Positions 1 through 8,994 of a stretch of DNA of 36,751 nt are shown piece after piece. Positions within the stretch are counted from its first letter, which is position 1; every line of letters begins with the position of its first letter. The translations under genes were made by a program, and so were the position numbers. A model generated the notes under the pieces. The model worked only from the letters and a program-made list of their open reading frames with translations, was not told the DNA's origin and did not search any database. Source of the DNA: Sedimentisphaerales bacterium (lineage in GTDB: Bacteria > Planctomycetota > Phycisphaerae > Sedimentisphaerales > SM23-30); assembly GCA_016930855.1 (NCBI GenBank), contig JAFGFX010000278.1, positions 1 to 36,751 of the forward strand, in the 5' to 3' direction.

Positions 1-873
1 CGGATCTTCGCCTCGCCGAACGCCCGGCGTCTGGCAAAAGAACTGAACGTCGATCTGGGCCGCATCGCCGGCAGCGGACCCGAAGGCCGGATTGTCGGGG
101 ATGATGTCCAGTCATATGCCCGGGATGCCAAGACGGCGGCCGCAGGGCCAATTGCCAGAACGGCCGATATCGGTCCGGCGGACGGCCAGCCGGCCCCGGG
201 TACCTCGCAGGTCGTCACCAAGATGCGGCGGGCGATCGGCATGAACCTGCAGATGAGTTTTCGGGATACGCCGCACTTTTTCGTGACCATGTCGGTGGAA
301 ATGACTCGGGCGATGGAGGTGCGCGAACAGATCAACGCCGGCCGGACCAAGGACGAGCGGATCTCGGTGAACGACCTGGTGGTGCGGGCGGCGGCCCTGG
401 CGCTGCGGCGGTACCCGGCGGTGAACAGCCGCATGGAGGCCAACGAGATCCATTACCTGCCGGAGATCAACGTGGGGGTGGCCACGGCCCTCGAGACGGG
501 GCTGGTGGTACCGGTGCTGACCAACGCGGATGGCCGGAACTGGAGCGACCTGGCGGCCCAAACCAAGCGCTTGGCGCAGGAGGCCCGTGCCGGTAAGATA
601 CTCAACGCCGGCAAGGGCACGTTCACCGTCTCGAACCTGGGGATGTTCGGCGTGGAGGAGTTCACCGCGATCATCAATCCGCCGGAAAGCGCCATCCTGG
701 CCGTCGGCGCCGTCAAGAGCGAGGTGGTGGATATCGGCGGGGGGATCGGGGTAAGGCCGCTGATGCGGATGACGCTGTGCAGCGATCACCGGGTTATTGA
801 CGGGACCTTGGCGGCCCGGTTCCTGCTGGCCATTAAGACGTACCTGGAAACGGAAATCCGCAGCGACGACTAA
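1..873 (+). CDS. Dihydrolipoamide acyltransferase (E2), 5'-truncated by window edge
   Basis: This is the C-terminal 290 residues of the E2 core of a 2-oxoacid dehydrogenase complex, which transfers an acyl group from lipoyl-lysine to CoA in the cytoplasm. The frame is open from base 1, so an ATG at 223 is internal. Visible residues 1-36 form a peripheral subunit-binding domain (ASPNARRLAKEL, then GRIAGSGPEGRIV). A linker rich in Ala, Pro and Gly follows, then the trimeric catalytic domain, with the active-site motif DHRVIDG (His263 and Asp267 of the visible part) near the C-terminus. The lipoyl domain must lie upstream of the window. The sequence does not decide between pyruvate, branched-chain and acetoin complexes. 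It ends 130 bp before the next gene, so it may close an upstream E1/E2 operon rather than belong to the sugar cluster. Confidence 0.93.
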   Translation, partial: RIFASPNARRLAKELNVDLGRIAGSGPEGRIVGDDVQSYARDAKTAAAGPIARTADIGPADGQPAPGTSQVVTKMRRAIGMNLQMSFRDTPHFFVTMSVEMTRAMEVREQINAGRTKDERISVNDLVVRAAALALRRYPAVNSRMEANEIHYLPEINVGVATALETGLVVPVLTNADGRNWSDLAAQTKRLAQEARAGKILNAGKGTFTVSNLGMFGVEEFTAIINPPESAILAVGAVKSEVVDIGGGIGVRPLMRMTLCSDHRVIDGTLAARFLLAIKTYLETEIRSDD

Positions 874-1003
874 CCGACTCCGGCCAAACGGGGCAATGGG
901 ATTCATCTTGAAATAGACGGGGCTGGCCGACCGATACGCGGCCGGCGGCGGGGGAAATATTTTACCATAGTATAGACTCACAGCAAGGGAAGGTACGCCG
1001 AAG

Positions 1004-2350
1004 GTGGATAAGCTCGAGCAGCAACTGGATAGTTTTCAGCCGGAGGCCCGGCGCAGCGCCTTGGAGCAATTGTGGGCGCAGGTCCAGGCCGGCCAGATCG
1101 AGATCCCGCCGGCCGGGACGCATCTGAACATCCACTGTCATACGTTCTTTTCCTTCAATGCCTACGGCTACTCGCCGACGCACTTCGCCTGGAAGGCCCT
1201 GCGGCAGGGTCTGGCCCTGGCCGGTATCGTGGACTTCGACGTGCTCGACGGCCTGGAGGAGCTGGCCGCGGCCGGACGGCTGCTGGGCCTCAGGACGACC
1301 GTCGGGCTCGAGACGCGGGTGTACGTCCCCCAGTTCGCCCAGTGGGAGATCACCTCGCCCGGCGAGCCGGGCATTACCTATCACATGGGGATCGGGTTTC
1401 CCACGGCCCGCCTGGACGGAGCGGCCCGGGAATTTCAGCAGAATCTCAAGCAAACGGCCCAGCAGCGCAATCGGGAACTGATGGGGCGGGTCAATCCCTA
1501 TCTTTCGCCGGTGGAGCTGGATTACGAGCGGTATATCCTCTCGCTGGTGCCGGCGGGCAACGCCACGGAACGGCATATGTGTCTGGCCTATGCCCGCCGG
1601 GCGCAGCAGGAATTCCCCGATGCGGACCGGCTGGGGCGGTTCTGGGCGGCCAAGCTCGGCGACGGATTCCGTCCGGAGGACCTGCCGGATAAGCCCGGTC
1701 TCTTGAATCTGATACGGGCCCGGACGATGAAGCGGGGCACGGTGGGCTACGTCCAGCCGGATAGCGGATCGTTTCCCTGGATGGACGCCTTCAACGAGTT
1801 CGTTCTCCAGGCAGGGGGGATACCCTGCCTGACCTGGCTGGACGGGACCAGCGAGGGCGAACGGCACATCGAGGAGCTGCTGGATATCGCCGAGGCCAGC
1901 GGGGTGGCGGCGATCAATATCGTTCCGGACCGCAATTACGGGCCCAAGGGGGGCGACGAGAAATACCGCAACCTGTGCCAGATCGTCCGGATCGCCCAGC
2001 GGCGGGACCTGATCCCGGTGGCGGGCACGGAGATGAACAGCTTCGGCCAGAGGTTCGTGGATGATTTCGACTCGGAGGAACTGCGACCCATGCAGCCGTT
2101 CTTCCTGCAGGGGGCGTATATTTTCTATGGCCATACCGTCTTGCAGCGGCGGAGCAGGTTGGGGTATACGAGCGATTGGGCCCGCAGCCACTTTCCCGAG
2201 CGGCGGGAGCGGAACCGGTACTTTGAGCAGGTGGGCAGATTGATCCCGCCTGGCCGGGAGCAGCGGTTGGAGGCCTTTGACGCCGATTCGCTGCCGGGCG
2301 AGATCCTGGATGCCGCGGCAGGGTGGCAAGGGGGCAGCGATGGGGAATAA
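1004..2350 (+). CDS. PHP-domain metal-dependent phosphoesterase-like protein
   Basis: A 448-residue protein with a PHP-type metal-binding signature near the N-terminus: HLNIHCHTFFS supplies the HxH pair, GIVDFDVLDGLEEL follows as the second PHP motif, and later segments such as GLETRVYVP and GTEMNSFGQRFVDD carry plausible metal-ligand acids. PHP proteins hydrolyse phosphoesters or use related metal chemistry. The substrate cannot be read from the sequence. The start is a GTG at 1004, with an AGGGAAGG-like ribosome site at about 986-993. It is the first gene of a same-strand run of carbohydrate enzymes, but 248 bp of repeat-containing DNA separate it from the next gene, so co-transcription is uncertain. 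No signal peptide or membrane segment is seen, so it should be cytoplasmic. Confidence 0.75.
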   Translation: MDKLEQQLDSFQPEARRSALEQLWAQVQAGQIEIPPAGTHLNIHCHTFFSFNAYGYSPTHFAWKALRQGLALAGIVDFDVLDGLEELAAAGRLLGLRTTVGLETRVYVPQFAQWEITSPGEPGITYHMGIGFPTARLDGAAREFQQNLKQTAQQRNRELMGRVNPYLSPVELDYERYILSLVPAGNATERHMCLAYARRAQQEFPDADRLGRFWAAKLGDGFRPEDLPDKPGLLNLIRARTMKRGTVGYVQPDSGSFPWMDAFNEFVLQAGGIPCLTWLDGTSEGERHIEELLDIAEASGVAAINIVPDRNYGPKGGDEKYRNLCQIVRIAQRRDLIPVAGTEMNSFGQRFVDDFDSEELRPMQPFFLQGAYIFYGHTVLQRRSRLGYTSDWARSHFPERRERNRYFEQVGRLIPPGREQRLEAFDADSLPGEILDAAAGWQGGSDGE

Positions 2351-2404
2351 CCTTCCGGTCGCGGTGGACAGGTAAAAGGCCGCGATGGAATTTAAAAAAT
2401 CGGC

Positions 2405-2524
2405 CGCGGTTCAGTTGTTGATTTGGCGGTGGAATCCAGAGAAAAATCGTTTGGGCGGCCGGGTAAATTTGGGGCGCGGGGGGGGAATTTTCCCGGCCGG
2501 GGCCCCGAGCGATTTTTCTCGTCG
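2405..2524. repeat. Dispersed structured element, copy 1
   Basis: About 120 bp closely matching 19661-19781. The core carries perfect 11-bp inverted ends, GAGAAAAATCG (2439-2449) and CGATTTTTCTC (2510-2520), spanning 82 bp. Between them lie a conserved AAATT(T)GGGGC block, a G-run (2478-2485) and a GGGGnCCC-like palindrome near 2500-2506. Upstream of the inverted end, the words CCGCGGT, GTTGTTG, TTTGGCG and GAATCCAGAG are shared by the two copies; CTCGTCG is shared downstream. No coding capacity is evident. It could be a MITE-like element or a structured RNA repeat. Confidence 0.85.
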
Positions 2525-2563
2525 CTACCCTGTTGCTAGATGTCATGTTGCGGTGTGTTGCAC

Positions 2564-2591
2564 TTGGTTGTTGAATTTGCTGACGTATAGA
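2564..2591 (+). promoter_or_regulatory. Possible sigma70-type promoter of the dehydrogenase gene
   Basis: TTGGTT (2564-2569), a 16-bp spacer and TATAGA (2586-2591) lie just before the ATG at 2599, leaving only 7 bp. Transcription would start at or next to the start codon. AGAGG (2589-2593) could instead act as a ribosome site on a longer transcript. The match is modest, and the -10 overlaps the 21-bp direct repeat. Confidence 0.35.
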
Positions 2592-2598
2592 GGCCGCG

Positions 2599-4254
2599 AT
2601 GGAATTTAAAATACCCGAGATGCAGACGGCGGTGCAACTGGTGGGGCCGGACGATCTGCGGCTCAACGAGTCGAAGGCCGTTACGCCGCCGGGTTCGAAC
2701 CAGATCCTCGCCAAGGTCGAGGCGGTGGGATTGTGCTTTTCCGATCTGAAGTTGTTGAAGCAGTTCACCGCCCACGTCCGCAAGGGCCCCGTGGTGGCCG
2801 GGATCGATCCGGAGGTGCTGGCGGAAATTCCCAGTTACGTCCCGAACGAGGCGGCGACGGTGCCGGGTCACGAGGTGGTCGTGCGGGTGGCGGCCGTGGG
2901 CGAGGCGGTCCGAAGCGTTACCGTGGGCGCCCGCTACCTGGTGCAGACGGATTACCGCTGGCTGCGGACGGCGACCTCGAACGCGGCGTTCGGCTACAAC
3001 TTCGAGGGGGCGCTGCAGGAATACGTGCTGATGGACGAGCGGGTGATCACCTCGCCGCAGGGCGAGTCGATGCTGCTGCCGGTGGGGCAGGAGCCCTCGG
3101 CGGCGTCGATCGCCCTGGTCGAGCCCTGGGCCTGCGTGGAACAGGCCTACGCGGCGCGGGAGCGGACCGGCCTCAAGGCCGGCGGCCGGCTGCTGGTGCT
3201 GGTGGAGAAGGAATTCGACGAGAAGGCCTTCCGGCGGTTTCTCGCCGGCCAGCCGCTGCCCGCGCGGATGGAGATCGAGTATCGACAGGACGGCCGGACC
3301 CGCCCGGACGGCCAAGACGGCCAGGGCGGCCGGGAGCAGATGCCGTTTGACGATATCGTCTATTTCGGGGCGAACGCCGAGACGATCGAGTCGCTTTTCG
3401 AGAGGGCGGCCAACCAGGCCCTGATCCAGATCATTCTGGATGGCGGCAAGCTGGCCCGGCCCGTCTCGCTGCCGATCGGGCGGGTGCATTACGGGGGGAT
3501 CCGGATCGTCGGGACGACCGGCGGCGATCCGGCGGATGCCCTCAAGGTCATCCCGGCATCGGCCCAGATTCGGCCCGGCGACGTGGTCGACGTGGTGGGG
3601 GCCGCCGGGCCCATGGGCCTGATGCACGTGGTGCGATCCTTGTGCCAAATGACGGGGGCAGGCAGCGTTCAGGCCGGTGATCTGGACGACCGGCGGCTGG
3701 CGGTCCTGGACAAGATCGCCCGGGGCCCGGCCGAGCTGAATCGCGTGGACTACCGCTCATACAACCCCTCAAGCCGCAAGCCCGACCGCAAGGGTACGTA
3801 TATCGTGATCATGGTCCCGTCGGTCAAGCTGGTGGCCGCGGCGATCGAGGACGCCGCCGAGGGAGCGATCATCAATATCTTCGCCGGGATCCCGGCGACG
3901 GTGGCCGGCCCGGTGGATCTGCAGGGCTACATCGAGAAAAGGCTGTATTTCACCGGGACCAGCGGCTCGACGCTGGACGACATGAAGACGATGCTGGCCA
4001 AGGTGCAGGCCGGCCAGATCGATACCAACGTCTCGGTGGCGGCGATCGGCGGCCTCTTCGGGGCGATTGAGGGAATACGGGCCGTTGAAAACCAGCGGAT
4101 TCCGGGTAAAATCATTATCTACCCGGCGTGCAGGCAGCTGGGGCTGGTGACGCTGGAAGAGATGCCGGGCCGGATGCCGGAGGTGGCCAGTATGCTGGTC
4201 GACGGGATCTGGAACGAGAATGCCGAACGCAAACTGCTCGATATGTATTCCTAG
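2599..4254 (+). CDS. Zinc-type medium-chain dehydrogenase with a duplicated cofactor-domain segment
   Basis: A 551-residue MDR-superfamily oxidoreductase, against about 350 for the usual family member. The GroES-like N-terminus shows the catalytic zinc Cys in GLCFSD (Cys46) and the GHE motif (His91-Glu92). The four-cysteine structural zinc lobe is absent, as in sorbitol/sorbose-phosphate-type dehydrogenases. A nucleotide-binding stretch DVVGAAGPMG sits near residues 330-340. The extra length is a Rossmann-like block at about 190-320, whose second half (strand, GG, PVSLP, then IVGTTGGDPADALK) parallels the end of the canonical domain at about 420-470 (strand, AG, PVDLQ, then FTGTSGSTLDDMK). 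I infer NAD(P)-dependent oxidation of a sugar or polyol. Start ATG 2599 gives an N-terminus MEFKIPEMQTAVQ; ATG 2620 is a possible alternative. The gene lies in the sugar cluster. Confidence 0.82.
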   Translation: MEFKIPEMQTAVQLVGPDDLRLNESKAVTPPGSNQILAKVEAVGLCFSDLKLLKQFTAHVRKGPVVAGIDPEVLAEIPSYVPNEAATVPGHEVVVRVAAVGEAVRSVTVGARYLVQTDYRWLRTATSNAAFGYNFEGALQEYVLMDERVITSPQGESMLLPVGQEPSAASIALVEPWACVEQAYAARERTGLKAGGRLLVLVEKEFDEKAFRRFLAGQPLPARMEIEYRQDGRTRPDGQDGQGGREQMPFDDIVYFGANAETIESLFERAANQALIQIILDGGKLARPVSLPIGRVHYGGIRIVGTTGGDPADALKVIPASAQIRPGDVVDVVGAAGPMGLMHVVRSLCQMTGAGSVQAGDLDDRRLAVLDKIARGPAELNRVDYRSYNPSSRKPDRKGTYIVIMVPSVKLVAAAIEDAAEGAIINIFAGIPATVAGPVDLQGYIEKRLYFTGTSGSTLDDMKTMLAKVQAGQIDTNVSVAAIGGLFGAIEGIRAVENQRIPGKIIIYPACRQLGLVTLEEMPGRMPEVASMLVDGIWNENAERKLLDMYS

Positions 4255-4347
4255 CGGCCGGTTGGCTACCTCGGCAAAAGGCGAGGGTGGCCACGCGACC
4301 ATGGCCGGTTGGGAATCTGGACGCGGGCCTAGGATTGGGAGGCGATT

Positions 4348-5199
4348 ATGAAGATCGGATTCAATGTGTTGTTGTGGACACCGGCGGTCGAGGAGGAGCA
4401 TTTCGGGCTGTTCGAGACGCTCAAGAAAACGGGATACGACGGGGCGGAGCTGCCGATCTTCGGCGGCCAGGCGGCGCACTACCGCAAGGTCGGCCGGGCC
4501 CTCGAGGACGCGGGCCTGGCCTGCACCGGCTGTACGGTGATTCCCGACGAGCAGCACAATCCCATCAGCCCCGAGGCCCAATGCCGCCAGGGCGGCCTGG
4601 ATTACCTCAGGCAGGTGATCGACTGCTGCGCGGCGGCCGGGGCCGAGGTGCTCTGCGGGCCGTTCTATCAGCCGCTGGGCCAGTTCACCGGCCAGGCACC
4701 CAGCGAGCAGGAAAAGAAATGGGCCGCCGAGGTGATCCGGCAGGCGGCCGATCACGCCGACGAGGCCGGCATCACCCTGGCGCTGGAGAGCCTGAACCGC
4801 TTCGAGTGCTATTTCCTCAATACGCTGGCCGACGGCGCGGCGTTCGTCAAACGGGTGGATCATCCGCGGGTGGGGATGATGTACGACACCTTTCACGGCA
4901 ATATCGAGGAGAAGGACCCGGTCGGCTGCGTCAGCGAAAACATCGACGTGATTCGGCACGTGCACGTCTCGGAGAACGATCGGGGCACGCCGGGCCGGGG
5001 CCATGTGCCCTTTCGGCGGATCTTCAAGGCCCTGCGGGCCGGCGGCTACGATCAGTGGCTGACGATCGAGGCCTTCGGCCGGTCACTGCCGGATTTGGCG
5101 GCGACGACCTGCGTGTGGCGGGACCTGTCCGGCAGCGATGACGAGGTGTATCAGGAGGGCTTCAAGATGATCCGGCAGGAGTGGGCCGCGGCCAGATAG
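4348..5199 (+). CDS. Ketose 3-epimerase-like TIM-barrel enzyme (D-psicose/D-tagatose 3-epimerase family)
   Basis: A 283-residue AP-endonuclease-2-fold sugar isomerase. It shows the four metal and catalytic residues of the D-tagatose/D-psicose 3-epimerase family with the family's spacing: Glu147 in LALESLNRFE, Asp180 in MYDTFHGNIEE, His206 in HVHVSEND and Glu241 in LTIEAF. The RGTPGRGHVP loop and the C-terminal VWRDLSG segment are also typical. The family interconverts C3 epimers of free ketoses with Mn or Co in the cytoplasm; L-ribulose and tagatose/sorbose pairs are also handled by members, so the exact substrate is open. A strong ribosome site (GGGAGG) precedes the ATG. It follows the MDR dehydrogenase by 93 bp and is probably co-transcribed. 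Confidence 0.82.
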   Translation: MKIGFNVLLWTPAVEEEHFGLFETLKKTGYDGAELPIFGGQAAHYRKVGRALEDAGLACTGCTVIPDEQHNPISPEAQCRQGGLDYLRQVIDCCAAAGAEVLCGPFYQPLGQFTGQAPSEQEKKWAAEVIRQAADHADEAGITLALESLNRFECYFLNTLADGAAFVKRVDHPRVGMMYDTFHGNIEEKDPVGCVSENIDVIRHVHVSENDRGTPGRGHVPFRRIFKALRAGGYDQWLTIEAFGRSLPDLAATTCVWRDLSGSDDEVYQEGFKMIRQEWAAAR

Positions 5200-5393
5200 A
5201 AATCGCCGGCCGCCGGCCGCTCGTAAATTGGGGCTGTTTGATACCTTCGGCAAACTCCGATTCGGGCGGGGATGACGCCGTTGCGGCCGCGTTGTGAAGC
5301 AGCGTTCAACCAAACGATGCAACCGCACGATGCAACCACTCAACGCCGGGCACTGTTTCCGAGGGAACAATCGGTCAGAAAGGAAGGCTTGCG

Positions 5394-6290
5394 ATGAAGA
5401 AGATCTCGATGGGAAGCTGGTGTTATACGATCGGGCCGTACCAGAACAATCCGGTCGGCTGGGAAGAGGTGATCAACCGGCTCAAGGAATTTGGCTTCGA
5501 CGGGGTGGAACTCGGCGGCTTTCCGCCGCATCCGAATCCGGACGACATGCCGGATCCCGATTCGCGGGCCCAATGCAAGCAGCAGTTGACGAAGCTGGGT
5601 CTGGGCTTCTCGGGCCTGGCGGCGAACCTCTGGGGCGAGCACCTGATCGACGCCGAGGATAACGCGGCCTATTTGGACACCTTCCGGCGGAACCTGGCGT
5701 TCTGCGTGGACCTGGGGATCCCGGCGATCCGGGTGGACTGCGTCCAGCCGCCGACCATCTTCGAGAAGGTCGATCCGGCCACCGCCCGCCGGCGGGTGGT
5801 GGCCACCTGGAAGACCTGTACGGCCATGGCGGCCGACGAGGGGGTCCGCGTCTCCTGGGAGTTCGAGCCGGGATTCGCCTTCAACAAGCCGTCCGAGATC
5901 CTGCGAATCGTCGACGAGGTCAATCACGACAATTTCGGGGTGATGTTCGATACCTGTCACGGGCACATGGTGGCCGTCGAGGGCGCCCGCCAGTGGGGAA
6001 AAAAAGAGACGCTGCCCGGCGGGGTTCTGGAGCTGGCCCGCAAGCTCCGGGGCAAGATCAATCACGTCCACCTGATCGATTCGGACGGCACCCTGCACGA
6101 CGACGAGACCTCGACGCACGCGCCATTCGGCGAGGGCAAGATCGATTTCGACGCGCTGCTGCCGGAATTGAACAAGAACGACATGGGGCACGACTGGTGG
6201 ACGATCGATCTGTGCTTCTGGCCGGATGCCTGGGCGGTGACCCAGAGATGCAAGGCGGCGGTCGATGAACTCAACCGCAGGCATGGCTGA
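5394..6290 (+). CDS. Sugar phosphate isomerase/epimerase family TIM-barrel protein
   Basis: A 298-residue member of the xylose-isomerase-like TIM-barrel superfamily (IolE/IolH/AP endonuclease 2 type). Recognisable barrel signatures are [15 protein letters not shown] near the N-terminus, [14 protein letters not shown] with a candidate metal Glu, [10 protein letters not shown] with Asp and His, and [11 protein letters not shown], followed by [14 protein letters not shown]. It differs clearly from its neighbour at 4348-5199, so the two are not a recent duplication. It probably isomerises or epimerises a keto-sugar or keto-inositol; the substrate is not assignable. ATG 5394 is preceded by AAAGGAAGG. 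The 194-bp gap upstream holds an 11-bp direct repeat, ACGATGCAACC, at 5314 and 5327. Confidence 0.78.
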   Translation: MKKISMGSWCYTIGPYQNNPVGWEEVINRLKEFGFDGVELGGFPPHPNPDDMPDPDSRAQCKQQLTKLGLGFSGLAANLWGEHLIDAEDNAAYLDTFRRNLAFCVDLGIPAIRVDCVQPPTIFEKVDPATARRRVVATWKTCTAMAADEGVRVSWEFEPGFAFNKPSEILRIVDEVNHDNFGVMFDTCHGHMVAVEGARQWGKKETLPGGVLELARKLRGKINHVHLIDSDGTLHDDETSTHAPFGEGKIDFDALLPELNKNDMGHDWWTIDLCFWPDAWAVTQRCKAAVDELNRRHG

Positions 6291-6412
6291 CGGCGCCCGC
6301 CGGCGCCGGGGGTGTTTCGATGGCGGCGCTGGCCCGCGTTCGGGGGGGTGCCGTCCGATTCGCAGGGGTAACAGGAATCATACGCGGCGAGAGCCGTTTG
6401 GGAGGTGGTCTG

Positions 6413-7552
<1,140 letters not shown>

Positions 7553-7708
7553 AGGCCGGCCAGCGAACCGAAGGCGAGCGGCCGCCGGACCGTTGGATGT
7601 CCCGATGGTGGCCTTTGGCCGAAGGAAGATAACGCCCGGTCGGGAACGGCATCTGGCGGGATGACATGACGACGAATCCATGACCCAGAACGACAAGGAA
7701 GACAGATC

Positions 7709-8926
7709 ATGAGCGTAAAAGCGATAGCGGAAAAGGCGATGGAGCAGGGTAACGGCATCATGCGGCTGGCGCCGAACTGGGTGCCGCGGTCGTTCTGCGT
7801 GCCGGGCCGGCGGATCAAGCTGCATCCGGACGATTATTACGCCCTGGGCGGCGAGCGCGGCGGGATCGACGAGCGCTGGTTTTCCTCCACGACCCCGGCG
7901 GACAACGGCCCCTTGACCTCGCCGAACGAGGGACTCAGCTTCATCGTGTTCCAGGACAACGGCCGCGCCGAGCAGATCCTGCTGCGCGAGGCGATCGACG
8001 AGCTCAAGGGCGTGATCGTCGGCGAGCGGATCTGGAGGGAGCACGGCCGCTGGCCGATGTATTCGAAGTTTTTCGACAACCAGGGGGCGCTGCCGCACCA
8101 TATCCATCACCGCGACGAGCACGCCCGCCTGACCGGCCAGTTGGGCAAGCCCGAGGCCTATTACTTCCCCCCCCAGGTGAACAACCACGGCGGGGATTTT
8201 CCCTACACGTTTTTCGGCCTGAATCCGGGCGTTACCCGCCGGCAGGTCCGCGAGTGCCTCCAGAACTTCCTCCGGGGCGACAACAAGATCACCAACATCT
8301 CGCGGGCCTATCGCCTGGAGGTGGGCACCGGCTGGGACGTCCCGCCCGGCGTGCTGCACGCCCCGGGCAGCCTGTGCACCTATGAGCCGCAGAAGGCCTC
8401 GGATGTCTTTGCCATGTACCAGTCGCTGACCGGCAACCAGATCGTCCCCAAGGAGCTGCTCTGGAAGGACACGCCCCCGGACAAGCTCGAGGACGTGGAT
8501 CATCTGCTGGCGGTGATCGACTGGGACCTGAACGTGGATCCGAATTTCGCCCAGAAGCACTTCATGAGGCCCCGGCCCGCGCGGCCCGAAAAGGAAATGG
8601 AGCAGGAAGGCTACCGCGAGAACTGGATCTGCTACCAGTCGGAGGCCTTTAGCGCCAAGGAGCTGACCATCCTGCCGGGGGCGACCGTGACCATCCGGGA
8701 CAGCAGCGCCTACGGCATGATCATGATGCAGGGGCACGGCACCCTGGGCGTCTGGCCGGTCGAGACGCCCACGATGATCCGCTACGGCCAGTTGACCTAC
8801 GACGAGTTTTTCGTGAGTGAGCAGGCGGCCCAGGCGGGCGTGAAGATCAGCAATCCCTCGAAGGCGGACCCGATCGTGATGCTCAAGCACTTCGGGCCGC
8901 AGAATCCGGACCTGGTCATTCAGTAA
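7709..8926 (+). CDS. Phosphomannose-isomerase-like cupin protein
   Basis: A 405-residue protein with the motif order of type I phosphomannose isomerases but a diverged sequence. LPHHIHHRDEHA (His130, 131, 133, 134) replaces the QVHPDDEYA metal site. GKPEAYYFPPQ corresponds to the GK-E-WYVL strand. GTGWDVPPGVLHAPGS (His217) matches the second metal His, and TYEPQKASDVF matches the EIQQ-SD-T segment. Two cupin barrels are therefore likely, the second at about residues 290-400. I infer metal-dependent aldose-ketose isomerisation of a sugar or sugar phosphate that feeds the epimerases and the aldolase around it. ATG 7709 has AAGGAAG 8 bp upstream. The 156 bp before it show no recognisable signal. 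True ManA activity on mannose 6-phosphate is possible but not shown. Confidence 0.68.
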   Translation: MSVKAIAEKAMEQGNGIMRLAPNWVPRSFCVPGRRIKLHPDDYYALGGERGGIDERWFSSTTPADNGPLTSPNEGLSFIVFQDNGRAEQILLREAIDELKGVIVGERIWREHGRWPMYSKFFDNQGALPHHIHHRDEHARLTGQLGKPEAYYFPPQVNNHGGDFPYTFFGLNPGVTRRQVRECLQNFLRGDNKITNISRAYRLEVGTGWDVPPGVLHAPGSLCTYEPQKASDVFAMYQSLTGNQIVPKELLWKDTPPDKLEDVDHLLAVIDWDLNVDPNFAQKHFMRPRPARPEKEMEQEGYRENWICYQSEAFSAKELTILPGATVTIRDSSAYGMIMMQGHGTLGVWPVETPTMIRYGQLTYDEFFVSEQAAQAGVKISNPSKADPIVMLKHFGPQNPDLVIQ

Positions 8927-8994
8927 AGCACACCGCGCGGCCCGCCGGCTTCGGTCTGGCATGCCGGCGACACAGGCAGCAACAAGGAGAGTTG

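Larger units (their letters stand above)
2377..2611 (+). repeat. Exact 21-bp direct repeat bracketing an insertion-like segment
   Basis: The same 21 bases occur at 2377-2397 and at 2591-2611, 214 bp apart. The second copy contains the ATG (2599) and first codons of the dehydrogenase gene; the first is an orphan copy with its own ATG at 2385. The intervening DNA (2398-2590) holds one copy of a structured dispersed element. The layout resembles a target-site or replication-slippage duplication around an insertion. No transposase is encoded. Confidence 0.85.

Noticed and set aside
2385-2609. Small 74-codon plus-strand frame
   Set aside because: Its start is the duplicated 21-bp copy and its body is the structured element. 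It seems a by-product of the duplication.
5236-5258. Similarity between GTTTGATACCTTCGGCA (5236) and GTTTGCTACCTTCGGCA (11943)
   Set aside because: Only about 20 bases match and neither place shows further structure. It may be a chance or minor repeat.
5314-5337. Direct repeat ACGATGCAACC twice, period 13
   Set aside because: Two short units only. No operator geometry or regulator gene nearby supports a binding site.
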